DNA of 44,212 bases from Clostridiales bacterium. GTDB lineage: Bacteria; Bacillota; Clostridia; Monoglobales; WRBX01. A program made the translations under genes and the position numbers. Under the pieces are notes generated by a model. It was not told the origin of the DNA. It did no database searches and worked only from the letters and a program-made list of their open reading frames with translations. Positions within the stretch are counted from its first letter, which is position 1, and every line of letters starts with the position of its first letter. The stretch lies in assembly GCA_031263785.1 (NCBI GenBank), contig JAISFC010000010.1, forward strand, positions 1 through 44,212. The letters run 5' to 3'. Positions 1-7,957 of the stretch are shown here, in pieces.

Positions 1-57
1 TGGAAATGTTGCGGAAATATGAGAAAAAACAGGTAATTATGGTTGCGTGATTTTGCA

Positions 58-85
58 GGGCTTCATGTCATGCGGAGCTTTTTTT
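58..85 (+). terminator. possible intrinsic terminator of an upstream gene
   Basis: A short stem (GCTTC at 60-64 with GGAGC at 74-78, one G-U pair) is followed at once by a run of seven T. It would end a plus-strand transcript entering from outside the window. The stem is only 5 bp, so the call is tentative. Confidence 0.35.
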
Positions 86-147
86 CAAAAGTGTTACCTA
101 TCTATTGACTTTTAACACCCGCAAATTCCGGCTACAAATATTGCCTC

Positions 148-176
148 TTGATTTTTTCCGAAAAGTGTGTTATTAT
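148..176 (+). promoter_or_regulatory. sigma-A-like promoter for tRNA-Gln
   Basis: TTGATT at 148-153 and TATTAT at 171-176 are separated by 17 bp. The expected start lies about 60 bp before the tRNA, leaving a short leader to be processed. Confidence 0.5.
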
Positions 177-243
177 TATTGTGTGATGTTGTTGAACGTA
201 ATGTTGCCGGCGAGGAAGTATACGTCTTTTTTATCATAAATAT

Positions 244-317
244 TGCCGAATTGTGTAATGGTAGCACAGCAGATTCTGATTCTGCTTGTCTGGGTTCGAA
301 TCCTAGTTCGGCAACCA
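244..317 (+). tRNA. tRNA-Gln (anticodon CTG)
   Basis: This is a complete cloverleaf. The acceptor arms TGCCGAA (244-250) and TTCGGCA (307-313) pair perfectly, followed by discriminator A and an encoded CCA. The anticodon stem GCAGA/TCTGC encloses the loop TTCTGAT, giving anticodon CTG (codon CAG). A TTCGAAT T-loop is present. The 3' flank carries a 60-bp sequence that recurs after the tRNA-Met at 41581. Confidence 0.95.
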
Positions 318-374
318 AAAGATGCCTCTTCGAGGCAATGAAAAATGTCAAATGATAAATTATGAATGATAAAT
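318..374 (+). repeat. tRNA-flanking repeat, copy 1
   Basis: From the tRNA CCA onward, 315-374 aligns without gaps to 41655-41714 with about four mismatches. It starts with a perfect hairpin (TGCCTC, loop TTC, GAGGCA) and continues into AT-rich ATGATAAAT-type repeats. The hairpin is followed by A-rich sequence, not T, so it is not a plus-strand terminator. The rest of the gap to 559 shows nothing I can identify. Confidence 0.7.
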
Positions 375-559
375 CGAATATAATTGAATTAGAAGGCAAG
401 CGGTGGAATCCGATGTTCCCGTCCTGACCGACGATTACGCGCCTACGGAATTTTATTTTAAAGGAATCTGACGCGACTGCATAATTTCGTGTGAGATTTT
501 CTATGCGACGATATTTGCCGAATATTGATAAATAGAACGTTGTTTCGGGGGGAATTACG

Positions 560-1078
560 ATGTCTACAAGCAGAGGTTTCGTAAGAAACAGTTCAAACAA
601 AAGGCACTTCAAATTAATAAGCCAAAATAAAGACGCTAAGAAAAATGCCATCGGCTTCTGCAATAACATGATTCATCGCGGCTGGCTTTCGAGGGAGGTT
701 GTTTATGAGCATGAATGCTTGGAGAGACGGTGCCTGCATTTTCAAAGGCAACCTCATATTTTTTGGAAAATATTTGACAAAGAATTCGTAAAAACAACAT
801 TGACGCTTGACGAAATAGAACAACGCCGGATTAAAATTTCCGATATGTTCAAGTCCACTTGCCTTCAGGCGTTCGAGCGTTTTAACGTATACGTCACTTC
901 TATTCGCGAAGACGGACACCTTATTGAAATCATTTACACAGCCGCGAATAGGCTGGATTTGCGCGACTATGGCAGGGAATTGGGTAGAGAATTTGAAGCT
1001 CCCGTGTATTTCCGCTTTAAAAAAACAAACCCGCATATCCTCGATAAGCTGCTCGCTTCTATGGACTCGAAGAATTAA
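560..1078 (+). CDS. hypothetical protein, 172 aa
   Basis: I do not recognise this protein. It is soluble and basic in its first 60 residues, with several aromatic and histidine residues (around 70-85), a predicted helical stretch (TLDEIEQRRIKISDMF) near residue 95, and a beta-rich C-terminal half. No signal peptide or membrane segment is seen. The ATG follows a G-rich Shine-Dalgarno (GGGGGGAATTACG). It stands alone between tRNA-Gln and a convergent membrane-protein gene. A minus-strand reading frame covers the same DNA, but it lacks a ribosome binding site and looks like a shadow. Protein identity is open. That it is a gene at all is supported by the ribosome binding site and uninterrupted length. 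Confidence 0.65.
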   Translation: MSTSRGFVRNSSNKRHFKLISQNKDAKKNAIGFCNNMIHRGWLSREVVYEHECLERRCLHFQRQPHIFWKIFDKEFVKTTLTLDEIEQRRIKISDMFKSTCLQAFERFNVYVTSIREDGHLIEIIYTAANRLDLRDYGRELGREFEAPVYFRFKKTNPHILDKLLASMDSKN

Positions 1079-1098
1079 GAATTATAAATTTCAATCCG

Positions 1099-1131
1099 AA
1101 CGCCGCGTTTTATCACGATGATTGCGGCGTT
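1099..1131. terminator. bidirectional hairpin between convergent genes
   Basis: Perfect 8-bp arms AACGCCGC (1099-1106) and GCGGCGTT (1124-1131) lie between the stop codons of two convergent genes and overlap the last codons of the minus-strand one. Neither side has a long T-run, so termination is inferred from position and stem strength. Confidence 0.5.
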
Positions 1132-2530
1132 ACTTGATTAAATAAGCCTTCCTCAAGATCTTTTTGCACCAATCCTGCGTAAACACAAGCGCGTAGAGGG
1201 CAATGGCGAACGGGACTATCGGCAGAAAAAGTCTGGCATGGTCTTCGGGTGAGCCTATCGCAATTGTGATTATGTGTGAAATCACGCATACGGAAAGCCC
1301 TAAGCCAATCCAATCGAGCGGTCCCTTGCGGATGCGCTTAATTATTATCACCAACATATTGATAAGCGCAATGAATGCCGTAACTCCCATCGGTATGAAC
1401 GAGCTCAGAAACACGAAGGTCAACAGCGGTATGTAAGGCTCAAACATATCCTCGGTTATCGTGCCGCTTACGTCCAAAGGAAGAAAATGCGCGGTAGGCT
1501 CAAGAAGCGCTTTGCCCAAATTCCCCACGATGTATTTTATGTAATCCGTCTTATGCAGGGCAATCGTGGACTTTACATACGCTTCTATTTGCGACGCGGG
1601 GAAATATTCCAGCGGCTCCCATGCCGCCATATAATAGCTGCCGTCCAGATATGAGGGTATAGCCTTGATATATTCCGTAATTTCAGGGTAATAGGGATTT
1701 TCCACCAGCCTCGCGTTCATAAGATTCATGGTCTGATTGGCGCATATTTCCACGTACGTCAGCGAATTGCAATCGTTCTGCGCGCTATTCGCCTGCACAT
1801 ATGTAAACAACAACGCAACGCACAATCCGCCCGCCGCCAGCCCCGTCAAGCTCGCCCGCCAATCCGCGCGGTCTATTATGAGCTTCAACATCCAAAACGC
1901 CAAAATCACCGCGAATATCGTTAAAAATGACGGTCGGAGCATTATCAACAAAAACGCGTACACCGAGATTACCGCGGCAGTTCGACACCGCGGTTTTTGT
2001 ATGTGGCGCACCAATAAATAAATTAAAATCGTACTGAGTGAAATGGAAAGTGATTCGGTGAGAATGTATTTATTCGCCTGAATAAGCATCGGCGACGCCC
2101 CGTAAAAAAGAGTGCCGATAGCCCGCGCGCGCTTGCTGTTTGTAACGCGTTTGAGCAGCTTCCACATGAACCACACCGAAATAAGCGAAATTATATTCTG
2201 CCACACCATGACCCAAATAAAACCGCTCCCATAGCTCTCGCCGCCGAACGAGAATATCTTGATAAACAGCGGATACAGCGGCGTGCGGATGGGGTCTATG
2301 ATGCCGTGGAATATGTCCCCGGAGAACTGCGTCGAATATGTGGCGGTGTCGTTTTCGAGGGCGATAAACGGCTTTGTGAGCAGCAGCAACCCAATGCGGA
2401 AGGGTATTAAAAACACATACATTTGCCAAATCGACAAGCCGTCCAGCGCGCGCACCGCAGGGAGAATAACGCGCCTAAAAACGCGTTCGGGGAATTTTAT
2501 GCATGCTTCCAGCACGTCAAGCGCTTTCAT
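1130..2530 (-). CDS. polytopic membrane protein, GT-C glycosyltransferase-like
   Basis: A 466-aa integral membrane protein with about ten hydrophobic segments. The first large loop carries an acidic motif ([10 protein letters not shown]) followed by RTPLYPLF. This is the layout of GT-C lipid-phosphate-sugar glycosyltransferases (ArnT/PMT-like, glycosyltransferase family 39), so transfer of a lipid-linked sugar at the outer membrane face is the likely role. I placed the start at the ATG at 2530: it sits 10 nt after GGAGGG and overlaps the end of the upstream FAD-enzyme gene by 14 nt, implying translational coupling. The longer frame upstream has low-complexity non-membrane residues and no ribosome site. 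The FAD-enzyme neighbour suggests a surface polysaccharide or glycolipid pathway. The substrate is unknown. Confidence 0.75.
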   Translation of the reverse strand: MKALDVLEACIKFPERVFRRVILPAVRALDGLSIWQMYVFLIPFRIGLLLLTKPFIALENDTATYSTQFSGDIFHGIIDPIRTPLYPLFIKIFSFGGESYGSGFIWVMVWQNIISLISVWFMWKLLKRVTNSKRARAIGTLFYGASPMLIQANKYILTESLSISLSTILIYLLVRHIQKPRCRTAAVISVYAFLLIMLRPSFLTIFAVILAFWMLKLIIDRADWRASLTGLAAGGLCVALLFTYVQANSAQNDCNSLTYVEICANQTMNLMNARLVENPYYPEITEYIKAIPSYLDGSYYMAAWEPLEYFPASQIEAYVKSTIALHKTDYIKYIVGNLGKALLEPTAHFLPLDVSGTITEDMFEPYIPLLTFVFLSSFIPMGVTAFIALINMLVIIIKRIRKGPLDWIGLGLSVCVISHIITIAIGSPEDHARLFLPIVPFAIALYALVFTQDWCKKILRKAYLIK

Positions 2531-3968
2531 GGTATCCGCCCTCCGTGTTGACATTCCAAACCTTTTCCGCATTTGTGCCGTTTTTAAGCGCGTCCACGGC
2601 ACACAGCGCGGTGAGCATGGAGTGGTCCATATTATTATACCTATGCTGCCCGTTGCGCCCGATGCAGTACAAATTCGGCATTTTATCAAGGAATTCACGC
2701 ACCAGCCCAAACTCCGAATATGAGTCAAAATACGCCGGATACGCCTTTTTAACCCGCAAACGCACCGAATCCTTTACGTCCCCGCGCTCGAGAATATCAA
2801 TCTTTTCCAGCTCGTCAACCGCAAAATCAATAAACGCGTCGTCGGGCATCTCCCACAAATCGTCGCCCTCGTCGCAAAAATACTCCAAACCTATCCAAAC
2901 GGTATTTTCATCCTCCACCATATACGGCGACCAATTGTTAAAAATTTGCAAACGCCCCAATTTTACGTCGTGTTCCTGTATGTAAATCCAACAATCGGGC
3001 GGATAATTTTTGCCGCCCTCCTTAATTTTAAGCTTGTCCGCCAGCAGCCCCACGGTCATAAAATCGCGGTATGGCAGGTTTTTTGCGACATCAGCGGCTT
3101 CCGACGGCACATCGTTCATCGCCGCCAACAAATCCTTAATCGGCATGGACGAGAAGAAATAATCGCCCTCCACCCGCTCGCCGTTCGCGAGGGTCACGTG
3201 CGTCAGCCCCACGGCATCCCGCGTTATCCCCGCAACCTCACTGTTCATGCGTATTTCTCCGCCCAGCTCACGTACCTTGTCCGCCAATTGTTCGTAAAAT
3301 TCGCCCGGACCGTGCTTAGGATAGGAAAATTCTTCGATTAGCGACGTTTCCCGCTCCTTGTTCAGCCCTAACGCCGTTAAAATCAGCTTTTTCAGCGACA
3401 ATCCGCGAATCCTCTGCGCCCCCCAGCTCGCGTCAATCACGGACGGGTCGCGCCCCCACACTTTGGCGGTGTAATCCTTAAAAAACATCTTATATAGCGG
3501 CGTTCCGAAGCGATTTATCATGAACGCCTCCAGCGACACTTCCTTGCGTCGGAAAATCCGCGCCGTCACGTAGCCCGCGCCCACCAGCAGCGTCCTCCAC
3601 ACCCCCATATTGCGAATCGTCCGCCATTTAAGCGAAAGCGGATAGTCGAAAAATTTGCGTCGGTAAAAAATGCGCGAAACACGCGGACGGGTAAGCATGT
3701 CCGGCATTATCTCCTTCCACAGCGCGAGAATGCGCTTATCCTTCGTGAAAAATCGATGCCCGCCGATGTCCATGCGGTTGCCGTTGTGCAGGGCGGTGCG
3801 CGAAATGCCGCCTATGTATGCGGACGCCTCTAAAATAATCGGCTTATAATCCGTGCTTTTAAGCATCTCATACGCGGCGGTCAGCCCCGCGGGACCCGCT
3901 CCGATAATTATCGCCGTCTTCGCAGGCGTCTTTTCCTCATGCTCTGTTACGATATTCTTTTTTTCCAC
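2517..3968 (-). CDS. FAD-dependent amine oxidase-like protein (UDP-galactopyranose mutase/protoporphyrinogen oxidase-like fold)
   Basis: 483 aa. The N-terminus has the dinucleotide-binding motif [12 protein letters not shown] (residues about 23-34), the acidic ribose-binding residue in IILEAS, and the GGISRT and DIGGHRFF segments seen in NAD(P)/FAD oxidoreductases paired with polysaccharide glycosyltransferases. The C-terminal FAD segment is [20 protein letters not shown]. The GTG start at 3968 is preceded by AAAGGAG at 7 nt. The gene is first in a pair with the membrane glycosyltransferase-like gene, which overlaps its stop. Family members act on sugar nucleotides or polyprenyl-linked sugars, and the exact reaction cannot be read here. 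It lacks the hallmarks needed to name it Glf. Confidence 0.75.
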   Translation of the reverse strand: MEKKNIVTEHEEKTPAKTAIIIGAGPAGLTAAYEMLKSTDYKPIILEASAYIGGISRTALHNGNRMDIGGHRFFTKDKRILALWKEIMPDMLTRPRVSRIFYRRKFFDYPLSLKWRTIRNMGVWRTLLVGAGYVTARIFRRKEVSLEAFMINRFGTPLYKMFFKDYTAKVWGRDPSVIDASWGAQRIRGLSLKKLILTALGLNKERETSLIEEFSYPKHGPGEFYEQLADKVRELGGEIRMNSEVAGITRDAVGLTHVTLANGERVEGDYFFSSMPIKDLLAAMNDVPSEAADVAKNLPYRDFMTVGLLADKLKIKEGGKNYPPDCWIYIQEHDVKLGRLQIFNNWSPYMVEDENTVWIGLEYFCDEGDDLWEMPDDAFIDFAVDELEKIDILERGDVKDSVRLRVKKAYPAYFDSYSEFGLVREFLDKMPNLYCIGRNGQHRYNNMDHSMLTALCAVDALKNGTNAEKVWNVNTEGGYHESA

Positions 3969-4039
3969 GGCTCTCTCCTTTTTGTTACGTTGTCCCGCGA
4001 CCGAAGAGGCAGCGGCATACGTCGAAATTATCAGCTCTA

Positions 4040-4504
4040 TCAGTCGGTTATTGCGTAGCTGCCCTTCACCATCACCAATAAATCCGTCTGTGCCACCAGC
4101 CCTCTGCCGTCGTCCAGCGGCACAATCAGCAACGCGTTAGGAGGAGCGTCGACGCCGTCAGCAAGGTCGTGCCCTGCCGTCGTGTTAGAAATTCCGCCCT
4201 TCTTTGTGGCGAAAATCTTCGCGGTTCCCTGGCGCAGAATCATCTCCGTCCCCTCGTTGCACAAAAGCCGCTTCCCGTTCGGTACCTCGATTACACGAAA
4301 GCTCGTCGCCGTCACTTCCGCGCCGGGGGTCAGCTTGCTCACCTCGCCGTCAACATACGCCTTCACCTGCGTTATCCGCTGTTCCACATAGCTAAGCGAG
4401 ACCACAGGATCGTCATCCGCGCCCGGCGCCGCCGCAATCACCATAACAAGCGCCGACATAATTACCGCCAAAATGCCGCTTGCCGCTAAAATCTTCTTTT
4501 TCAT
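4040..4504 (-). CDS. small secreted or membrane-anchored protein of unknown function
   Basis: 154 aa from the ATG at 4504, which follows GGAGGAGG; an upstream in-frame start lacks a ribosome site. Residues 1-27 are a signal or anchor sequence (MKKK, then a hydrophobic stretch ending in [10 protein letters not shown]). A short helical stretch ([20 protein letters not shown]) follows. The C-terminal 90 residues are beta-rich ([20 protein letters not shown], then [24 protein letters not shown]). I have the impression of a conserved uncharacterised Clostridia family, but cannot confirm it without a search. It lies 71 nt upstream of the FAD-enzyme gene on the same strand and may share its transcript. 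Confidence 0.7.
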   Translation of the reverse strand: MKKKILAASGILAVIMSALVMVIAAAPGADDDPVVSLSYVEQRITQVKAYVDGEVSKLTPGAEVTATSFRVIEVPNGKRLLCNEGTEMILRQGTAKIFATKKGGISNTTAGHDLADGVDAPPNALLIVPLDDGRGLVAQTDLLVMVKGSYAITD

Positions 4505-4626
4505 TTGTTTTATTCCTCCTCCGCGTTGTCCGAAGCGCAGAAATTTTGCAGCCATAGAGTTTTCCGCACCGCGGTCCTATATTTTTCATTTTAACATTTT
4601 TCATATTGAGTACAATCCCGGCAGTG

Positions 4627-4977
4627 TCAGACGGTCTTCCCCAATCCGAACGAAATCGACAGCGCATCATCCACGCGCCCCATTATGCCCTCGTCCAGAT
4701 GCCCCATCCTCTCGCGAAGACGCTTTTTGTCAATTGTGCGAATTTGCTCCGCCAAAATAACGGAATCCTTCGCCAGCCCAAAATCACTCGCCTGAAGCTC
4801 TATATGCGTGGGCAGCTTCGCTTTATTAATTTGTGACGTCACTGCCGCCGCTATCACCGTGGGGCTGTACTTGTTGCCCACATCGTTCTGTACAATCACG
4901 ACAGGGCGCATACCACCCTGTTCCGAACCTACAACAGGGCTCAAGTCGGCGTAATAAATATCGCCTCTTTTTACCAT
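4627..4977 (-). CDS. ndoA: EndoA/MazF-family endoribonuclease toxin
   Basis: 116 aa, the same length as Bacillus subtilis EndoA. It starts [20 protein letters not shown] and continues [12 protein letters not shown], the family signature. R24 and T47 correspond to the catalytic Arg and Thr of EndoA. The family cleaves single-stranded mRNA at short motifs (UACAU in B. subtilis) and is neutralised by its antitoxin. The ATG at 4977 was preferred over the GTG at 4986 because GAGGTG lies 6 nt upstream of it. It is 45 nt downstream of a 44-aa antitoxin gene and shares that gene's promoter. The protein itself looks intact and ordinary; the unusual feature is its partner. Confidence 0.93.
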   Translation of the reverse strand: MVKRGDIYYADLSPVVGSEQGGMRPVVIVQNDVGNKYSPTVIAAAVTSQINKAKLPTHIELQASDFGLAKDSVILAEQIRTIDKKRLRERMGHLDEGIMGRVDDALSISFGLGKTV

Positions 4978-5022
4978 ATTTGTCACCTCATTTGTAATTG
5001 CAAGGCGACGCCTATGGTCACC

Positions 5023-5157
5023 TCACAGTTTTTTTTCGTACATCTCTAATTGTTTGTTGTCCGCCTCAAGTGCTTCTTCAGCAAGCGCAAGGTTTATTGC
5101 GCCCATTTCTTCGTAACCTTCCGCCATCTTACGGATAAATTCCGGGTTGTTCAGCAT
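5023..5157 (-). CDS. minimal EndoAI/MazE-like antitoxin lacking the DNA-binding domain
   Basis: 44 aa: MLNNPEFIRKMAEGYEEMGA, then INLALAEEALEADNKQLEMY and EKKL. The segment IRKMAEGYEEMGAINLALAEEA resembles the toxin-binding C-terminal tail of Bacillus EndoAI (recalled as LMRRGYMEMAKINLNISSEA). The usual N-terminal ribbon-helix-helix domain of about 50 residues is missing. This does not look like a mis-set start, because an in-frame TAG lies 15 nt upstream of the ATG. AGGGGG stands 8 nt before the ATG, and a promoter lies 65 nt upstream. I infer a stand-alone toxin-wrapping peptide, with operon autoregulation either lost or done through another factor. Confidence 0.75.
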   Translation of the reverse strand: MLNNPEFIRKMAEGYEEMGAINLALAEEALEADNKQLEMYEKKL

Positions 5158-5171
5158 TGGGCATGCCCCCT

Positions 5172-5223
5172 ATTAGTATATGTGCGCGCGGGACTGCTCG
5201 TTCACCCCGCACTATATACTAAT
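5172..5223. promoter_or_regulatory. imperfect inverted repeat downstream of the mazEF-type promoter
   Basis: The left arm 5172-5192 (ATTAGTATATGTGCGCGCGGG) and right arm 5205-5223 (CCCCGCACTATATACTAAT) are inverted copies around a 12-nt centre. The arm touches the -10 box and covers the transcript start and leader, so it could be an operator or a leader hairpin. Confidence 0.55.
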
Positions 5224-5250
5224 TATAACAGAACCGTCTTTATTCGTCAA
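5222..5250 (-). promoter_or_regulatory. sigma-A promoter for the antitoxin-EndoA operon
   Basis: On the minus strand TTGACG (5250-5245), a 17-bp spacer and TATAAT (5227-5222) form a near-consensus promoter. It leads into the 44-aa antitoxin gene and then EndoA. Confidence 0.75.
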
Positions 5251-5417
5251 TGACATTTTTTTCAAAATATTACAAATTATTCTTTTTTTGTTCGCGCACT
5301 CGTCTAATACGCCGTTAAGTATACATTTCTCTCCTTTCTGTTCAGATTGTTTCCACTTACAAGTTTTTCAATTCTTATTTTGTCTAAATTTATTTTACAC
5401 CATCGTAAACAAAAAGC

Positions 5418-5482
5418 TTGCCGAATCTTGTCGAATGTATTTTTTTATTTTTTTCCGCGGGGAGGTAGCACGGATTCGGCAA
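5418..5482. promoter_or_regulatory. candidate Spo0A boxes between the EndoA operon and the LCP gene
   Basis: TTGCCGAA (5418-5425) and TTGTCGAA (5428-5435) lie exactly 10 bp apart, and an inverted TTGCCGAA is at 5475-5482. All match the 0A-box core TTGNCGAA. They sit upstream of the LCP promoter. The rest of 5253-5560 is AT-rich and shows no gene. Confidence 0.45.
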
Positions 5483-5567
5483 CGTTTTCATAGCTTATAA
5501 TGCGCGTCTTTCGATTGCAATTTTATTTTTCATAACGGGAAAATATTAAATTTCCTTAAAAAGGGGG

Positions 5568-5596
5568 TTGCATTTTTCTTCGAATTCTGATAAGAT
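5568..5596 (+). promoter_or_regulatory. promoter for LCP-glmM-glmS
   Basis: TTGCAT (5568-5573), 17 bp, TAAGAT (5591-5596). The -35 sits in GGGGGTTGCATTTTT, which also occurs in the promoters at 38894 and 41499. Confidence 0.65.
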
Positions 5597-5631
5597 GTGC
5601 GCATAAGGAAAATGAGGAGGCAGGTTGCAAA

Positions 5632-6531
5632 ATGCGAAGGCAGGCTAAACCCGGACGAATAGCGCTTATGGTTTTTTTAGCGTTAATTATGTGCGTTTCA
5701 ATAATCGGCGGTGTGTTTGTCGCGAATTCTTTCATGACCGCGCTTAACCCCGCGCTAACCGAAGACGGCGAGGTAATTGAGGCGGATATGCCTTTAGGCG
5801 ACGATATGAACATTCTCGTGCTGGGTACGGACGGCTCGTCGCTGCTTACCGACACTATGATTCTGTTCCACATCGACACCAAAACGCGAACCCTCAAAAC
5901 TCTTTCAATACCGCGAGATACCCGCGTCAAATACAACAACAGCCACATCAAAATCAACTCGGCGTACGGCTATAAGGGGCGCGAAAAGTCCACTATCGAA
6001 GCGGTAAAAACGCTCACCGGTCTGCCCGTGAACTACTACGTAACCGTCGGGCTAAACGGATTCCGCGGCATTATCGACTATCTGGGCGGCGTTGACATAA
6101 ACGTTCCAAAAGACATGTATTATTCCGACCCCGCGCAGAAGCTGAACATAAATCTCAAAGCCGGTATGCAGCACATGGACGGCGCAACTGCCGAAAAATA
6201 CGTGCGTTTCCGCAAAGGGTACGTGGATCAGGACATCGGGCGTATGCACGCGCAGCAGGAGTTTATAAAAGAACTCATTCGTCAAAAATTCACGCTGGCT
6301 AACATCGTGCGCGCGAAAAGCATATTTGAGGAATTAAAGAAATATGTTTCAACTAATTATACGCTCGGCGAGATTGTATCCACCGCAAACAAGCTAAAGG
6401 GCATGGACACCACTAATATTCTTTCTTTTGACGTCCCCGGGGAGGCGCGGACTATCGACAACATAAGCTATTGGGTTGCCGACGACGCCGAGCTCAAGCT
6501 CTTAATCGAAAGTAATTTCAGCTCAAAATAG
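5632..6531 (+). CDS. LytR-CpsA-Psr (LCP) family cell-wall ligase
   Basis: 299 aa. Residues 1-8 are basic and 9-35 form a transmembrane anchor, placing the catalytic domain outside. The LCP signatures are ILVLGTDG (61-68), TDTM (73-76), the active-site stretch SIPRDTRV (92-99), and RFRKGYVDQDIGRMHAQQEF. LCP enzymes transfer undecaprenyl-phosphate-linked glycopolymers (teichoic acids or capsule) to peptidoglycan. The length is normal for a single-domain LCP. AGGAGG precedes the ATG. glmM follows after 49 bp with no terminator, so cell-wall precursor supply and glycopolymer attachment are likely co-transcribed. Confidence 0.92.
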   Translation: MRRQAKPGRIALMVFLALIMCVSIIGGVFVANSFMTALNPALTEDGEVIEADMPLGDDMNILVLGTDGSSLLTDTMILFHIDTKTRTLKTLSIPRDTRVKYNNSHIKINSAYGYKGREKSTIEAVKTLTGLPVNYYVTVGLNGFRGIIDYLGGVDINVPKDMYYSDPAQKLNINLKAGMQHMDGATAEKYVRFRKGYVDQDIGRMHAQQEFIKELIRQKFTLANIVRAKSIFEELKKYVSTNYTLGEIVSTANKLKGMDTTNILSFDVPGEARTIDNISYWVADDAELKLLIESNFSSK

Positions 6532-6580
6532 GGCGGTACATTCACATAACACATTAAAATTTATCTAATCAGGGGGTTTT

Positions 6581-7927
6581 ATGGGTATTTTATTCGGAAC
6601 TGACGGCGTACGCGGCGTTGCAAACGCGGAATTGACGCCTGAATTAGCATTTAGACTTGGGCAGGCGGGCGCAATGGTTTTAACCAGCGAGCGTCACAAA
6701 CCGAGAATTTTAATAGGAAAAGACACGCGCATGTCGTCAGAAATGCTGGAAGCCGCCTTAATTGCCGGCATTTGCTCCGTGGGCGCGGAGGCGGAGCTGT
6801 TGGGCGTCATTCCCACGCCGGCGGTGGCATATTTAACGCGTGTTTCGGGCGCGGACGCGGGGATTGTCATCTCAGCCAGCCACAACCCGATGGAGTATAA
6901 CGGCATCAAATTTTTCAACAGCAGCGGCTATAAGCTCAGCGACCGGCTGGAAAACGATATTGAGGAGATTATCCTGCACACGCGCGAAAATATTCCCCGC
7001 CCCACCGGCGCTGAAATCGGGAGGGTCGTCCACAACGAACAGGCGCGGAATGATTATATTCAATACCTCATCAGCACGATGGAATGCAGGCTGGATGGCA
7101 TGAAAATCGCAATCGACTGCGCAAACGGCGCGAACAGCTCCATCGCGGGCGAGGTTCTGTCCTCTCTGGGGGCGGAAACTCAAGTGATTAATAACCAGCC
7201 GAACGGCGCAAATATCAACCTCAATTGCGGGTCTACGGCAATCGGGGGCATATCGGAATATGTGGTTAAAACGGGCGCGGATTTGGGGCTTGCCTTCGAC
7301 GGCGATGCCGACCGCGTTCTTGCCGTTGACGAGCATGGCAAGCTTGTGGATGGCGACAAAATCCTCGCCATTTGCGGCGCTCATATGAAAAAGCAGGGCA
7401 AGCTGGCGGGGAATACTATCGTGGCGACGGTCATGAGCAATCTGGGGCTGACGATAGCCGCGCGCAACGAGGGGATTGACATCGTGTCCGCAAATGTCGG
7501 CGACCGTTTTGTGCTGGAACAGATGTTAAAAGGCGGCTTTAACCTCGGCGGCGAGCAGAGTGGGCATATTATTTTCCTTGATTATAACACCACGGGCGAC
7601 GGGTTGCTGACGGGGCTGCGGCTGGCGGAAATTTGCAAAACGAGCGGGAAAAAGCTGTCCGAATTGGCGGGAATAATGCAGGTCATGCCGCAGGTGCTAA
7701 TCAACGCTAAGGTAGCAAGCGACAAGAAATACACATATAGTAATCATGCGGGCATTATGAGCGAAATTGCCGTGTTGGAATCCGAATTCGCGGGCGAGGG
7801 GCGCGTGTTAATACGTCCGTCGGGCACGGAACCGCTCGTGCGGGTGATGATTGAGGGCAAGGACCGTGACCGCCTTGAAACCGCGGCGAAAAAGCTGGCG
7901 AATTACATTGAAAAAGAGTTGGCTTAA
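6581..7927 (+). CDS. glmM: phosphoglucosamine mutase
   Basis: 448 aa, full length. It converts glucosamine-6-phosphate to glucosamine-1-phosphate in the cytoplasmic UDP-GlcNAc pathway. The N-terminal GILFGTDGVRG is the family signature. The phosphoserine loop is ISASHNPMEYNG with Ser100, the metal loop DGDADR is near residue 240, the sugar loop GGEQSGH is near 325, and the phosphate-binding loop RPSGTEPLVRVM is near the C-terminus. GGGGG lies just before the ATG. It is followed after 30 bp by glmS, so consecutive pathway steps are adjacent. Confidence 0.97.
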   Translation: MGILFGTDGVRGVANAELTPELAFRLGQAGAMVLTSERHKPRILIGKDTRMSSEMLEAALIAGICSVGAEAELLGVIPTPAVAYLTRVSGADAGIVISASHNPMEYNGIKFFNSSGYKLSDRLENDIEEIILHTRENIPRPTGAEIGRVVHNEQARNDYIQYLISTMECRLDGMKIAIDCANGANSSIAGEVLSSLGAETQVINNQPNGANINLNCGSTAIGGISEYVVKTGADLGLAFDGDADRVLAVDEHGKLVDGDKILAICGAHMKKQGKLAGNTIVATVMSNLGLTIAARNEGIDIVSANVGDRFVLEQMLKGGFNLGGEQSGHIIFLDYNTTGDGLLTGLRLAEICKTSGKKLSELAGIMQVMPQVLINAKVASDKKYTYSNHAGIMSEIAVLESEFAGEGRVLIRPSGTEPLVRVMIEGKDRDRLETAAKKLANYIEKELA

Positions 7928-7957
7928 CGTGGGTAACACGAAAGGAGTGCGTGTTTT

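Noticed and set aside
112-669. Minus-strand 185-codon frame
   Set aside because: It runs antisense through tRNA-Gln and into the 172-aa gene. The ELGFEPR stretch is the well-known false translation of a tRNA gene.
614-1036. Minus-strand 140-codon frame
   Set aside because: Fully inside the 172-aa gene, without ribosome site.
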